Positions 35,321-44,476 are shown, counted from the first letter of the stretch. The stretch: DNA of 52,907 nucleotides from Niabella aurantiaca DSM 17617 (GCF_000374125.1 NZ_KB893633.1:1-52907); one strand, 5' to 3'. Numbers and translations: made by a program. The notes: generated by a model from the letters alone, not told the origin.

Positions 35321-37000
35321 ATGATTTTTAATCTGCGATTGAGACTTGCTGCAATCGGGCTAACCTGCATCATACAACCGCTGCCTGCCCAGGACCTGCT
35401 GATGACCACGCTGACAAAGGAGCTGAACCGGGAATTTGGCCAGTTGAAAAAAGCAGACGACCGGTTGTACTACATGAGCTACCGGGTAGACGATATCACT
35501 ACTTACAATATCCGTACATCCTTTGGTGCCGTCAGCGGCATCGACTCATCACGGTACCGCATATTTTCTCCTTCGGTGCGGCTGGGCAGCTATCAGCTGG
35601 ACAATACGCACAATGCTGGCTTTGGCCAGTTTCCGGGCACCATCCCGGTTGTAAACGATGAAGACATTATAGCGCTCGCCGTCTGGAAAAATACCGACAA
35701 CGCCTACAAAAATGCGGTACAGGCCTATGAGCAGGTGCTTACCAACAAAAAAGTAAAAGCCGCCGAAGAAGACTCCGCAGCCGACTTCTCTGCGGCAGCA
35801 AAAGTGGTCTACCACGACCCGCCCCTGCTTTATGCCGCTCTTCGTCCTGATGTGGATGCCCTGGTCAAAAACCTGGTCGCCTATTCGGCGCTTCTGAAAG
35901 CCAATCCTGACCTGCTGGCCGGCGTTGCCAATATTGAGTTCAAAATTATCCGCAAATACTTTACAGATACAGACGGATCATCGATCATTGAAAACAGCAC
36001 CAGCACCTGGCAATCGGTATATAGCATTACCAAGGCTTCCGACGGTATGGAGCTGCCCCTGTTCCGGATGTACTATGCATATGAACCGCAGGGACTTCCC
36101 TCCCGGGACAGCGTGCTGAGGGATATAAAGGAAATGAGCACCACGCTAACCGCACTCCGGACAGCACCGGTGGCCGATCCTTTTGTTGGTCCCGCCATTT
36201 TATCCGGCCGTGCGTCCGGTGTATTTTTTCATGAGATCTTCGGGCACCGCCTGGAAGGAAAGCGGATGAAAAGCGATTTTGACGGCCACACTTTCAAAAA
36301 TAAGATCGGCTCGCCGGTATTGCCCTCCTTCCTGAGCATTACCCTGGACCCAACCCTAAAGAACGTGGGCAATACCGAGGTGAACGGATTTTACCGCTAT
36401 GATGATGAAGGGGTACCTGCGCAAAAAGTAACTGCGGTAGAAGATGGCATTCTACGCAGCTTTTTGATGACCCGCACCCCCATTAACGGATCCAACGGCT
36501 CCAACGGTCATGCCCGTACCGCCCCCGGTGGAATACCGGAAAGCCGGCAAAGCAACCTGATCGTAAAAGCAACCACATCAAAAACGGCCGCCGAATTGAA
36601 GGAACTGCTGCGAAAGGAAGCCCGGAAGCAGGGACACGAATATGGTTATTATTTTGAGGATGTACAGGGCGGTTTTACCAGTATCGGGCGTACCATGCCC
36701 AATGCATTTAACGTGATGCCCGTTGAGGTGTATAAGGTCTTTGCCGACGGATCACCGGATCAGCTGGTTCGCGGCGTGGACCTGATCGGCACACCGCTTT
36801 CGATGTTCCGGAGGATCGTTGCGGCGGATAATACCGTGGAAACCTTCAACGGCATGTGCGGTTCCGGCTCCGGCTGGGTACCCGTATCAGCTTCCTCGCC
36901 CGCTATTTTTGTAGACCTCATCGAAACACAGAAAAAAAGCAAATCCAACGAACGACCACCCGTATTGCCAAGACCCGACCTCGATGATGCATCACATTGA
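35321..37000 (+). CDS. Exported TldD/PmbA-family metalloprotease with HExxGH site
   Basis: 559 aa. An N-terminal signal peptide (about 1-23, ending PLPAQ) sends it out of the cytoplasm, unlike E. coli TldD. The zinc motif FFHEIFGHRLEG gives His304, Glu305 and His309. Other TldD segments are TRTPINGSNGSNGHAR, DVQGGFTSIGRTMPNAF and FNGMCGSGSGW. TldD works with TldE/PmbA to cut unfolded peptides and process ribosomal peptides. The next gene, 34 bp downstream, is a second family member lacking the zinc motif, as in TldD/TldE. The N-terminal third is unlike E. coli TldD and is specific to this exported type. Confidence 0.92.
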   Translation: MIFNLRLRLAAIGLTCIIQPLPAQDLLMTTLTKELNREFGQLKKADDRLYYMSYRVDDITTYNIRTSFGAVSGIDSSRYRIFSPSVRLGSYQLDNTHNAGFGQFPGTIPVVNDEDIIALAVWKNTDNAYKNAVQAYEQVLTNKKVKAAEEDSAADFSAAAKVVYHDPPLLYAALRPDVDALVKNLVAYSALLKANPDLLAGVANIEFKIIRKYFTDTDGSSIIENSTSTWQSVYSITKASDGMELPLFRMYYAYEPQGLPSRDSVLRDIKEMSTTLTALRTAPVADPFVGPAILSGRASGVFFHEIFGHRLEGKRMKSDFDGHTFKNKIGSPVLPSFLSITLDPTLKNVGNTEVNGFYRYDDEGVPAQKVTAVEDGILRSFLMTRTPINGSNGSNGHARTAPGGIPESRQSNLIVKATTSKTAAELKELLRKEARKQGHEYGYYFEDVQGGFTSIGRTMPNAFNVMPVEVYKVFADGSPDQLVRGVDLIGTPLSMFRRIVAADNTVETFNGMCGSGSGWVPVSASSPAIFVDLIETQKKSKSNERPPVLPRPDLDDASH

Positions 37001-37034
37001 TTCGCGGATCCGCCACCATTCTTAAAATGACCCA

Positions 37035-38768
37035 ATGCTAAAAAAAATTCTATTATCCGCCTGTTCTTTTGCCCTCGTTCTGGGAGCCGGTGCCCAGGAG
37101 CTGCGCGACAACTTTTACGTAAAAGTGCTTTCTGAGGAATTGGACCGGAATATCCGCCGGCTTCGCCTGCCAGACCTGGGAAAGCCATTTTTTATCAGCT
37201 ATAAATTGAGGAATACGGTTTCGCAATCCCTGCGCGCCGAAAGAGGCCGGATCGTTACGCCGTTCTCCGGACCCTCCGAAACAAAGACGGCTTCGGTCAA
37301 GCTGCTGGTTGGCGATTACCACCGCAACTTCGATTATCTTTTTAACGACGGATCCTATATTGTATTGCCGGATGAGAACAATGCAGACGAGTTTCGCCGC
37401 GTTCTGTGGCTGGAAACAGACCGCGCTTATAAAAAGACCGCGCAACAATACAACGCAACAATGGCGGCGTTAAAAAGAGTAACCGTTGATCCGAAAGAAC
37501 TCGAGCTCCATGACCTGTCCCGTATCCGGGCAGAGGTAAAAGATCTCGGAGAGCGCCCGCCCATACCCCGGGCCGGGATCGAACGCTGGAAGCCCTTGCT
37601 GGAAAAGCTTTCAGCATTGTTTGTCGCCTATCCGCAAATAACGACTTCATCCTGCCACCTTGCAGTCACCCATGCAGAGGAGTACCTGGTATCCAGTGAG
37701 GGAGCGATCATTCGCAGACCTGTTTCTCAGGCACTGCTGACCATTTCAGCAGCAATGCCGGGAGATGACGGAACCAATATCTTTGAAACCTATGACGAAT
37801 ACGTTACCCGGATCGACGACCTGCCGGATGCAACCGCACTGGAAGCGGCGGCTCGGGGCATCATCAAACGGATCCTCGAACGGGATCAGGCATCCAAATT
37901 TGAAGGCGCCTACCTGGGGCCGGTTCTGTTTGAAGGCGAATCGCTTTCGAATCTTATTTCCGGCTTTTTTCGTTATAGCCTGGGTGTGAACCGGAAGTCC
38001 ATCCTGTACCCCGATAACAGCACTACCTTTTATGAGGACAAGTTAGGCCAGAAGCTGGTCGCCGCTGATTTGAGCCTTACAGCCCTGCCCCGCCTGAAGG
38101 CATACGGTGGCCGGCATACCACCGGAGCCTTCGACATCGACTATGATGGAGTGGAGCCGCCGGATTCCCTGGTACTGGTACGGAACGGCGTTTTAAAAAG
38201 CCTGCTGAACGGCAGAACGCCTACCCGGAAATTTCAGGAGCCGGGAGGGTTTGCATACGGAGAACGTGCCTACAGCGCAGGAGTCTTAAAGCTTACCGCA
38301 GACAAAGTGGCTCCGCTAAAAGACATGAAAAAGGAGCTGGTAAAAGCCGCAAAAGAAGAAGGCCTTCCCTATGCCTATATTGTCCGGAATGTAAATGTGA
38401 GCTACGGTCAGGCGCCCTATCTTTACCGCATCGACACGGCCACGCTAAAAGAAGAATTGCTGACCGGCTTTAAATTCACTAATTTAAATATGCGCAGCAT
38501 GCGCCGGTTCGTTATTGCTGCCAACCAGCTGCGTTTATGGAACCAGTCATTTTATTCGGTCATTTGCCCTCAAAGCATGATCATTGGGGAAATAGAGCTG
38601 GAAGCGGAGAACAGCGTGGTAAAAGCAAAGCCGATCATAGTTACCAATCCGCTGCTCGACAAAAAAGCGCATTCAGGGCCATCGGGGGTATTTCATCCAC
38701 GTCCTGCTCATCGCCGGACTTCATTGGAGGCAGCTCCTGTTAAAACACGCCGGACTTCTAAAAAATGA
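37035..38768 (+). CDS. Exported TldE/PmbA-like partner without metal site
   Basis: 577 aa. Signal peptide (about 1-20, ending LGAGAQ). The architecture parallels the upstream gene: FYVKVLSEELDRNIRRL, YEDKLGQKLVAADLSL, LVLVRNGVLKSLLNGRTPTRKF and PYAYIVRNVNVSYG. At the place of HEIFGH it reads LISGFFRYSLG, with no His/Glu, so it is non-catalytic, as TldE is. The two are 34 bp apart and surely co-transcribed; they probably form a periplasmic heterodimer. The last 40 residues are Pro/His/Arg-rich. Substrate unknown. Confidence 0.9.
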   Translation: MLKKILLSACSFALVLGAGAQELRDNFYVKVLSEELDRNIRRLRLPDLGKPFFISYKLRNTVSQSLRAERGRIVTPFSGPSETKTASVKLLVGDYHRNFDYLFNDGSYIVLPDENNADEFRRVLWLETDRAYKKTAQQYNATMAALKRVTVDPKELELHDLSRIRAEVKDLGERPPIPRAGIERWKPLLEKLSALFVAYPQITTSSCHLAVTHAEEYLVSSEGAIIRRPVSQALLTISAAMPGDDGTNIFETYDEYVTRIDDLPDATALEAAARGIIKRILERDQASKFEGAYLGPVLFEGESLSNLISGFFRYSLGVNRKSILYPDNSTTFYEDKLGQKLVAADLSLTALPRLKAYGGRHTTGAFDIDYDGVEPPDSLVLVRNGVLKSLLNGRTPTRKFQEPGGFAYGERAYSAGVLKLTADKVAPLKDMKKELVKAAKEEGLPYAYIVRNVNVSYGQAPYLYRIDTATLKEELLTGFKFTNLNMRSMRRFVIAANQLRLWNQSFYSVICPQSMIIGEIELEAENSVVKAKPIIVTNPLLDKKAHSGPSGVFHPRPAHRRTSLEAAPVKTRRTSKK

Positions 38769-39021
38769 AGCCCGTGATGTCGTAGTTCCGCCGGACACGT
38801 CGCTTTTATTGAAGTAAGGGCGGCTTCAGGTGTTTTTTATAACAGACCAGTATCTGTTCTATTAAAATGGCTGTCCTGTTAAATGGTTTGTGGAGACACA
38901 AACCTTGGCCCGCACCCTGGGGCAGTGTCCTCATTACCCGGCCAGTAAATTGATAAAAATAATTCTGATGCCGGTTCATTTTGAGCCCCTGTCAGGCAAT
39001 CGCCATAAATTGACCGCACAC
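38769..39021. other. Gene-free interval with dispersed repeat copy 2
   Basis: No supported gene. 38861-38920 is the counterpart of 26231-26290. The first part, AGCCCGTGATGTCGTAGTTCC, has no counterpart that I can assign. Confidence 0.45.
38861..38920. repeat. Dispersed repeat, copy 2
   Basis: ATTAAAATGG, TTAAATGGTTTGTGGAGACA and the CC-rich segment after it align with 26231-26290. GTTTGTGGAGACACAAAC contains a short inverted repeat (GTTTGTG/CACAAAC). Confidence 0.5.
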
Positions 39022-39052
39022 AAAAAAGCCATCTTTACAGACGGCTTTTTTT
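39022..39052 (-). terminator. Intrinsic terminator of the DUF3276 gene
   Basis: On the minus strand AAAAAAGCCGTCT-GTAA-AGATGGCTTTTTT forms a 13-bp stem with one wobble and a T-tail, 15 bp after the DUF3276 stop. The A-run makes it a plausible bidirectional terminator that also closes the TldD/TldE operon. Confidence 0.9.
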
Positions 39053-39066
39053 ATCATAAAAAAATT

Positions 39067-39570
39067 CTACCATTTTTCCACTTCCTCATGATTACCGCCC
39101 GTTGCGGCCGCATCATTCTCCGGAGCCGGAGGAGGAGTGTCTGCTACCGGCTCTTCATCAATCACCGGATCGGGCGGGGCGCTTTCCGCAGGCTCAGCCG
39201 GAGGAACAGGTGTTACCGCCACAGATCCGCCGGAAGCAGGCTGAGGCTGGTACCCGCCGGGACCGCCTTCTTCATCATAATCGTCGTGGTTGAACGCATC
39301 GAAATTAAAATCAGGCATCAGATCGGTCTTTACATAATCGATCGCCTCATTCAACGCTTTTAAAAACTTATTGAAATCTTCTTTATAAAGGAACACTTTA
39401 TGTCGGTCGTACCCATTATCATCAAAGCGCTTACGGCTTTCAGTGATCGTCAGGTAATAGTCATTCCCTTTGGTAGACCTTACATCAAAAAAATAGGTCC
39501 TTCTTTTTCCGGCACGGAGTCGCTTGCTGTAGATGCTCTCCAGTTTTCGATCGTTATGCTCGTTCTCCAC
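39067..39570 (-). CDS. DUF3276 (PUR-alpha-like) nucleic-acid-binding protein, GTG start
   Basis: 167 aa. The start codon is GTG: upstream in frame a TAG follows two codons back, so no ATG is available. Residues 15-95 form the PUR-like domain (SKRLRAGKRRTYFFDVR, YYLTITESRKRF, HKVFLYKEDFNKFLKAL). The remainder is a Pro/Glu/Ala-rich disordered tail. PUR-alpha-like proteins bind single-stranded DNA or RNA; the bacterial role is unsettled. It stands alone with its own terminator and a TATATTTG box on the minus strand at 39610-39617. Confidence 0.92.
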   Translation of the reverse strand: MENEHNDRKLESIYSKRLRAGKRRTYFFDVRSTKGNDYYLTITESRKRFDDNGYDRHKVFLYKEDFNKFLKALNEAIDYVKTDLMPDFNFDAFNHDDYDEEGGPGGYQPQPASGGSVAVTPVPPAEPAESAPPDPVIDEEPVADTPPPAPENDAAATGGNHEEVEKW

Positions 39571-39609
39571 GTGTTTCTATTTTATTAAGTAGAAAGATTA
39601 ATATACAAA

Positions 39610-39617
39610 CAAATATA
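39610..39617 (-). promoter_or_regulatory. -7 box of the DUF3276 gene
   Basis: TATATTTG on the minus strand, 39 bp before the GTG start. A/T-rich surroundings; no clear -33 box. Confidence 0.45.
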
Positions 39618-39719
39618 TGTATGTTTTCAATAAAAATTAAATTTATTGAAGATTTACCACATTTTTTTGAACAATTTTTAGATGCACAATCACAGGCACT
39701 TACACGTGCAGAAAAAGCG

Positions 39720-41564
39720 TCAGGAGCTCACCTCCTCCGTACCCAGTCCCATTTGCTGCCGTTGGTACAGGCGTGCATAAAAGCCATCCGGGATCTTTAT
39801 CAGCTCTTCGTGCGATCCCTGCTCTGCAATTTTCCCTTCATCCAGCACGATGATCCGGTCAAATGAAAGCAGCGAAAAAACGCGGTGTGTGATGATGATC
39901 GCCGTCTTTTCATCCAGGTAGGCATTCAGCCGGCCCATAATTTCTTTTTCGGTCTTGGCATCTACCGCGCTCAGGGAATCATCAAAAATAATGACCGCCG
40001 ATTCCTTGATCAGCGCCCGCGCAATGGAGATGCGTTGTTTCTGTCCTCCGCTGAGGGTTACTCCGCGTTCTCCGATCATGGTGTCGTATCCCTGCTCAAA
40101 TCCGTCAATTTCCCGGGCCACGCCTGCTATTTCTGCCGCGGCAATCACTTCTTCCCTTGTGGCTCCGGATCTTCCAAACCGGATATTGTTCTCCACCGTG
40201 TCGCTAAACAGGAATACATCCTGGGGTACATAGCCCACCTGCTCCCTCAGGGCATACAGGTCGACGTCCCGGATATTCCGGTCGCTCATCACCAGGGAGC
40301 CGCTATCCACATCATACATGCGCAACAGCAGTTGGGTCACCGTTGTTTTACCGCTGCCGGTCTTCCCGGTGATCGCGATCTTCTCTCCTTTTTTTATATG
40401 CAGGTCAAACTGGTGCAGGGCCCTGATCCCCGTGTCGGGATATGTAAAATCAACGTTATTAAAGGAGATGGAACCATCCAGCTGCACCGGTGTGGCGCCT
40501 GTTTCATTTTTTATTTCCGGTACAATGTCAAGGAATTCATTCAGGCGCTTTTGCGAAGCAGCCGCCCGCTGGATCATACTGGCTGTTAGTCCGATAGCAC
40601 TTACCGGGAACGTGAGCATATTTACATAAACTATAAATTCCACGATGGTACCCAGGGTAATATTGTGCTCATGATGGATATAATAAAGTCCGCCGATCAT
40701 GATCGTAAACAGGGTACTGATTCCGATCAGCAGCTGGATCGAAGGAAAATAGATCGCCTCTACCCTCGCCAGTGCAATGGCATTTTTCCGGTAGTGTTCG
40801 CTGTTCGTTGCAAAAAACTGAAACATTGCTTTTTCCTGCACAAAAGACTTGATCACACGGATACCGGAATAGGATTCCTGGGCATTGGTGGTCAGGTCCG
40901 ATAGTGCCGCCTGGATCTTTTCGCTTTTTTTATGGATATTACTGTTCACAAAATAGATGATCACCGCCAATACCGGCAGGGGGATGAGGACATATATGGT
41001 CAGCTCCACGCTGCTCTGCACCATAAAAAAAACACTCAGCACAATAACCGTCAGCAGGTTTACAATATACATGATTGCCGGTCCGGAAAAGATCCGCACC
41101 CGGCTTACGTCTTCTGCAATACGGTTCATCAGGTCACCGGTCGTATGTCCCTTAAAAAAACGGCTGTCCAATCGCTGGTACTGGTTGTATACTTCATTTT
41201 TTTGATCGTATTCTATATGGCGGCTCATTACAATAATGGTTTGCCGCATCAGGAACATAAAGAAGCCGCGCAGTAAGGCCAGCACCAGGATAACGATACT
41301 GGCAATCAATACGACCTGCGCAATGCTGCTATACCGGGTGACCCATTCCACTATTCTCTTAACAAGCACATCATATCCCCTCGTTTCTGTAAGATGGGGG
41401 TTCCCGGTCAGGGTGAGGGACTGGTCCACATAATTGACGATAAAACGCATCAACTGGGGCGATAGCACATTGAAGTAGTTTGATAAAGCCACAAATAATA
41501 TTCCTGCTCCCAACCGTATCCGGTACTTCCAGAAATATTTTCCAAGGGCGCCTAAATGCTTCAT
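39720..41564 (-). CDS. ABC exporter, fused membrane and ATPase domains (MsbA/LmrA type)
   Basis: 614 aa from the ATG at 41564 (MKHLGALGKYFWKYR). The same frame stays open for another 461 codons upstream, but that stretch lies antisense to the ATP-grasp gene and encodes nothing family-like. About six membrane segments (20-330), then the nucleotide-binding domain: Walker A GKTGSGKTT (about 398-406), signature LSGGQKQRIS and Walker B VIIFDDSLSA. It is a half-transporter that dimerises to export lipids, drugs or peptides. Divergent from the ATP-grasp gene across 99 bp. Confidence 0.94.
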   Translation of the reverse strand: MKHLGALGKYFWKYRIRLGAGILFVALSNYFNVLSPQLMRFIVNYVDQSLTLTGNPHLTETRGYDVLVKRIVEWVTRYSSIAQVVLIASIVILVLALLRGFFMFLMRQTIIVMSRHIEYDQKNEVYNQYQRLDSRFFKGHTTGDLMNRIAEDVSRVRIFSGPAIMYIVNLLTVIVLSVFFMVQSSVELTIYVLIPLPVLAVIIYFVNSNIHKKSEKIQAALSDLTTNAQESYSGIRVIKSFVQEKAMFQFFATNSEHYRKNAIALARVEAIYFPSIQLLIGISTLFTIMIGGLYYIHHEHNITLGTIVEFIVYVNMLTFPVSAIGLTASMIQRAAASQKRLNEFLDIVPEIKNETGATPVQLDGSISFNNVDFTYPDTGIRALHQFDLHIKKGEKIAITGKTGSGKTTVTQLLLRMYDVDSGSLVMSDRNIRDVDLYALREQVGYVPQDVFLFSDTVENNIRFGRSGATREEVIAAAEIAGVAREIDGFEQGYDTMIGERGVTLSGGQKQRISIARALIKESAVIIFDDSLSAVDAKTEKEIMGRLNAYLDEKTAIIITHRVFSLLSFDRIIVLDEGKIAEQGSHEELIKIPDGFYARLYQRQQMGLGTEEVSS

Positions 41565-41663
41565 GCTGCAAAGTAAACGGGTAATGTTATAAATCTCAAA
41601 TTCTAAATTACAAATACCAAATTCTAAATTTAAAATGGTACCTTGTTCACACAAATTGATACC

Positions 41664-42881
41664 ATGGTTCCGGAACTCAGACAGGCTTATAATACCGCAT
41701 TTACCGATGAAAAATTCCAGGCTTTTGTGCAGGCATTGAACAGTTACTCCACCCCCATCCAGTTCCGCATTGCAGAAACCCCGGTCTTTATTCCGCAGGC
41801 GTTTTCGCGCCAGATGATCGATGCTTGTGAACAGATCGTGGACGTTATTGTACAACCCGGCTTTAAGGAACAGACCGAACGGGCCATACCGGAAAACTTC
41901 CGGGTGCCGAACGAAAACGGCCATCCTCATTTCATTGCTTTTGATTTTGGCGTTTGCCATGGTACCGGCGGAGCGCTGGAGCCACAGCTGATCGAAATGC
42001 AGGGCTTCCCGACGCTCTTTGGTTATCAGGTGCTGCTCGACGACGTTTTTAATGCACATTTTGGCCCGGTGGCCGGTTATTCTTCTTACCTGGACGGTCT
42101 GAGCCGGGAAACCTACCTCGAACTTTTCAAAAAGATCGTGGTCGGTAAGGAAGACCCCGCGCAGGTGATCCTGCTCGAGATCTTTCCGCAGCAGCAAAAG
42201 ACCAATGTCGATTTTTATTGCACAGAAGACTACCTGGGTATAAAAATGGTTTGCATAACCGAGCTGATCCGGAAAGGGAAACAGCTGTCTTACCTGAAAG
42301 ACGGAAAAGAGACGCCTGTTAAACGGATCTATAACCGGGTCATTTTTGATGAGCTGCAACAACAGGAGGCAGCGGTTCAGGAAAAGGCGGCCATCCTGTT
42401 TGAGGACCTGGACGTGGAATGGGTCACCCACCCCAACTGGTTCTACCGGATCAGTAAATTCACGCTCCCGTTGATTCATCATCCCAATATACCGGAAACA
42501 CGCTACCTGAGCGATCTGGAAGCGTTGCCCGAAGACCTGGAGCATTATGTGCTCAAACCGTTGTTCTCCTTTGCAGGCCAGGGCGTGGTCATCGATGTAA
42601 CACCGGACGATATCCGCGCCATCCGGGATCCGGAGAACTGGATATTGCAAAAAAAGGTGCACTATGCAGCGGTCATTCAAACTCCGGATGAACCGGCAAA
42701 AGCAGAGATCCGTATCTTCTATTTCTGGGAGGAAGGCGCGGCACGCCCCCGCCCGGTGAATAACCTGGCCCGTTTGAGCAAAGGAAAAATGATCGGCGTC
42801 CGTTTCAATAAAGATAAAACCTGGACAGGCGGAAGCTTTGCTTTGTTTGAACAATATAAAAACGCTCCGGAACCGCTTTAA
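41664..42881 (+). CDS. ATP-grasp-like protein (glutathionylspermidine synthase/preATP-grasp type)
   Basis: 405 aa from the ATG at 41664. The frame is open from a TTG at 41643, but the ATG gives the natural start MVPELRQAYN. The C-terminal part reads YVLKPLFSFAGQGVVID (ATP-binding Lys and flexible loop), WILQKKVHYA and AEIRIFYFWEEG, the pattern of ATP-grasp ligases. The middle has FAFDFG-like FIAFDFGVCHGTG and a PQLIEMQGFPTLFG segment typical of this Bacteroidota group. These enzymes join a carboxylate to an amine or thiol with ATP; substrate is unknown. Cytoplasmic. The ABC exporter gene is divergent. Confidence 0.75.
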   Translation: MVPELRQAYNTAFTDEKFQAFVQALNSYSTPIQFRIAETPVFIPQAFSRQMIDACEQIVDVIVQPGFKEQTERAIPENFRVPNENGHPHFIAFDFGVCHGTGGALEPQLIEMQGFPTLFGYQVLLDDVFNAHFGPVAGYSSYLDGLSRETYLELFKKIVVGKEDPAQVILLEIFPQQQKTNVDFYCTEDYLGIKMVCITELIRKGKQLSYLKDGKETPVKRIYNRVIFDELQQQEAAVQEKAAILFEDLDVEWVTHPNWFYRISKFTLPLIHHPNIPETRYLSDLEALPEDLEHYVLKPLFSFAGQGVVIDVTPDDIRAIRDPENWILQKKVHYAAVIQTPDEPAKAEIRIFYFWEEGAARPRPVNNLARLSKGKMIGVRFNKDKTWTGGSFALFEQYKNAPEPL

Positions 42882-43065
42882 AACAGATTTTTTGAAAATG
42901 CTGCCCGCATGACCGATAAGGCAGGCCTTAAGAAGGACCCGCTTGCTCATGTTCTTAATGCAGCTGCACAGCTCAATGATTTTCCTGCCCGGATGTTTAC
43001 CTCATTCAACTTCGCCATAGAATCCTTAAATTCCTTATTTTAGATTTTATATTCATTACGCTACA

Positions 43066-43866
43066 ATGGGCATCTTCTCTTTCCGGAAAAAACAAAAGAT
43101 CATAGGGCTCACACTCTCGGGCGGCGGCATGCGTGGCGTGGCGCATATCGGCACGTTACGCGCCCTGGACGAATTTGGACTGAAACCACAGGTAATGTCC
43201 GGCAGCAGCGCCGGCGCGATCATCGGCGCTTTTTATGCAGCAGGTTTTTCGCCCCAAAAGATGCAGGACATCATTATCAAAACCACGTTCTTTTCCCGCT
43301 CTTCCTTCCGCCTGGGAACCACGGGCATTTTTAATACCGGTTTTCTGGAGCGGCTGTTCCGGGAATATTTTCCGGAAGACAATTTCAGCGCGCTGAAGAT
43401 ACCGATGTATGTGGCGGCAACAGAGATCACCAATGGAAGAACAGAATACTTTTCCGACGGTAAGCTCTTCCAGGCGCTGCTGGCATCGGCAAGCATCCCC
43501 TATATCTTCCCTCCCATCCGCATCGGCGATAAAGTGTATATGGACGGCGGTATTTTAAACAATTTTCCGATCGAGCCGATCTATAATAAATGTGATTTTT
43601 TGATCGGCTCCCATGTAAACTCGCTGGTATACGACAGCATGCAAAAGATCAGCGCCCGCAAGGTGTTCGACCGCGTGATCCACCTGGCCATCGGGAACTC
43701 CGTCTATTCCAAGGCCCGGGCCTGTGATCTGTTCTTTGATCCGCCCAACATGACCCAATACAGTCTTTTTGACAAAAGAGGTATCCCGCAAATGCTGGAT
43801 ATGGCGTATAAGAACGCCGCAGGCATCCTGGAAAAGAATGGTTATAAACGAAAGGCGCAACAATGA
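43066..43866 (+). CDS. Patatin-like phospholipase (RssA type)
   Basis: 266 aa. The glycine-rich oxyanion loop is GGGMRG (about 19-24), the nucleophile elbow GSSAG with Ser48, and the dyad Asp160 in DGG. These form the Ser-Asp catalytic dyad of patatin acyl hydrolases. No signal peptide. The C-terminal part (about 175-266) is helical and less conserved. It follows the ATP-grasp gene after 184 bp; a shared operon is possible but not shown. Likely acts on membrane lipid acyl chains. Confidence 0.93.
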   Translation: MGIFSFRKKQKIIGLTLSGGGMRGVAHIGTLRALDEFGLKPQVMSGSSAGAIIGAFYAAGFSPQKMQDIIIKTTFFSRSSFRLGTTGIFNTGFLERLFREYFPEDNFSALKIPMYVAATEITNGRTEYFSDGKLFQALLASASIPYIFPPIRIGDKVYMDGGILNNFPIEPIYNKCDFLIGSHVNSLVYDSMQKISARKVFDRVIHLAIGNSVYSKARACDLFFDPPNMTQYSLFDKRGIPQMLDMAYKNAAGILEKNGYKRKAQQ

Positions 43867-43996
43867 CTGGAGGCAACGGGTAAAACGGGATCCCGACACG
43901 ACTTGATATCAGATTTCTATGTCCCGTTCTGGGATCCCGGGTCCCGGGTATGAGAACCAATTCTGCACTGTGGTTACATTAAAACATCACGGATTA

Positions 43997-44028
43997 TTTG
44001 TCCGGCAATGACTGATGGGTTAGTTTTG
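43997..44028 (+). promoter_or_regulatory. Perfect Bacteroidota promoter of the metal-efflux operon
   Basis: TTTG (43997-44000), a 20-bp spacer and TAGTTTTG (44021-44028) match the TTTG/TAnnTTTG consensus at normal spacing. The -7 box ends 6 bp before the ATG at 44035, so the mRNA should be leaderless or nearly so. It also supports that start over the in-frame ATG at 44008, which lies inside the promoter. Confidence 0.8.
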
Positions 44029-44034
44029 CCGGGT

Positions 44035-44355
44035 ATGAAGTGGTTCCTGTTCCTTTTTGGATGCTACCTGTTATCGCTTACAGCCATTCCCTGTTCAGAC
44101 GACAGGGATGCAGTTCGTGAGGATCTTGCGATAGCCACCCTTCAAACGACCGGCGGCCATGATCATAACACGGAGCACTGCACACCGCTTTGCCTTTGCA
44201 GCTGCTGCTGCACTGTTGTTGCCGCCGCGCCGGTGCCCGTCCTCACGCAGGGCCGGCCGCTTCTGTGGACCCCCCGCCTCAGTTCATTTCATTCTGACAA
44301 GTACCGCATCGGTTTTCATTCCACCATCTGGCAGCCTCCCAAAAAACATTGTTGA
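44035..44355 (+). CDS. DUF6660-like Cys/His-rich exported protein
   Basis: 106 aa. A short hydrophobic N-terminus (MKWFLFLFGCYLLSL) serves as signal or anchor. After it come IPCSDD, a HDHNTEHC stretch and CTPLCLCSCCCTVV (six Cys in a short span), typical of the DUF6660-like small proteins that precede CzcA/CusA efflux genes in Bacteroidota. The ligand pattern suggests binding of copper, zinc or cadmium in the periplasm. It is the first gene after the promoter and 121 bp before czcA. A small hairpin (GTCTGC/GCAGAC, 44416-44432) lies in that gap. Confidence 0.7.
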   Translation: MKWFLFLFGCYLLSLTAIPCSDDRDAVREDLAIATLQTTGGHDHNTEHCTPLCLCSCCCTVVAAAPVPVLTQGRPLLWTPRLSSFHSDKYRIGFHSTIWQPPKKHC

Positions 44356-44476
44356 TTTTTGAAGGATCTTCTCTTTTAAGTGCCCGCTATGTCCTATAGT
44401 GGCGCAGGATCTATAGTCTGCCGGCCGCAGACAGAACGGTCCGCCATCATTCTATATCCTAAAAAAAACTACAACA

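Noticed and set aside
41565-42950. N-terminal extension of the ABC exporter frame to 1076 aa
   Set aside because: It is antisense to the ATP-grasp gene, has no family pattern, and a natural start with transporter sequence is at 41564.
43867-44000. GGGATCCCG palindromes after the patatin gene as an operator pair
   Set aside because: Arms are short and unequal and no terminator or known site is matched; left as unexplained GC-rich palindromes.
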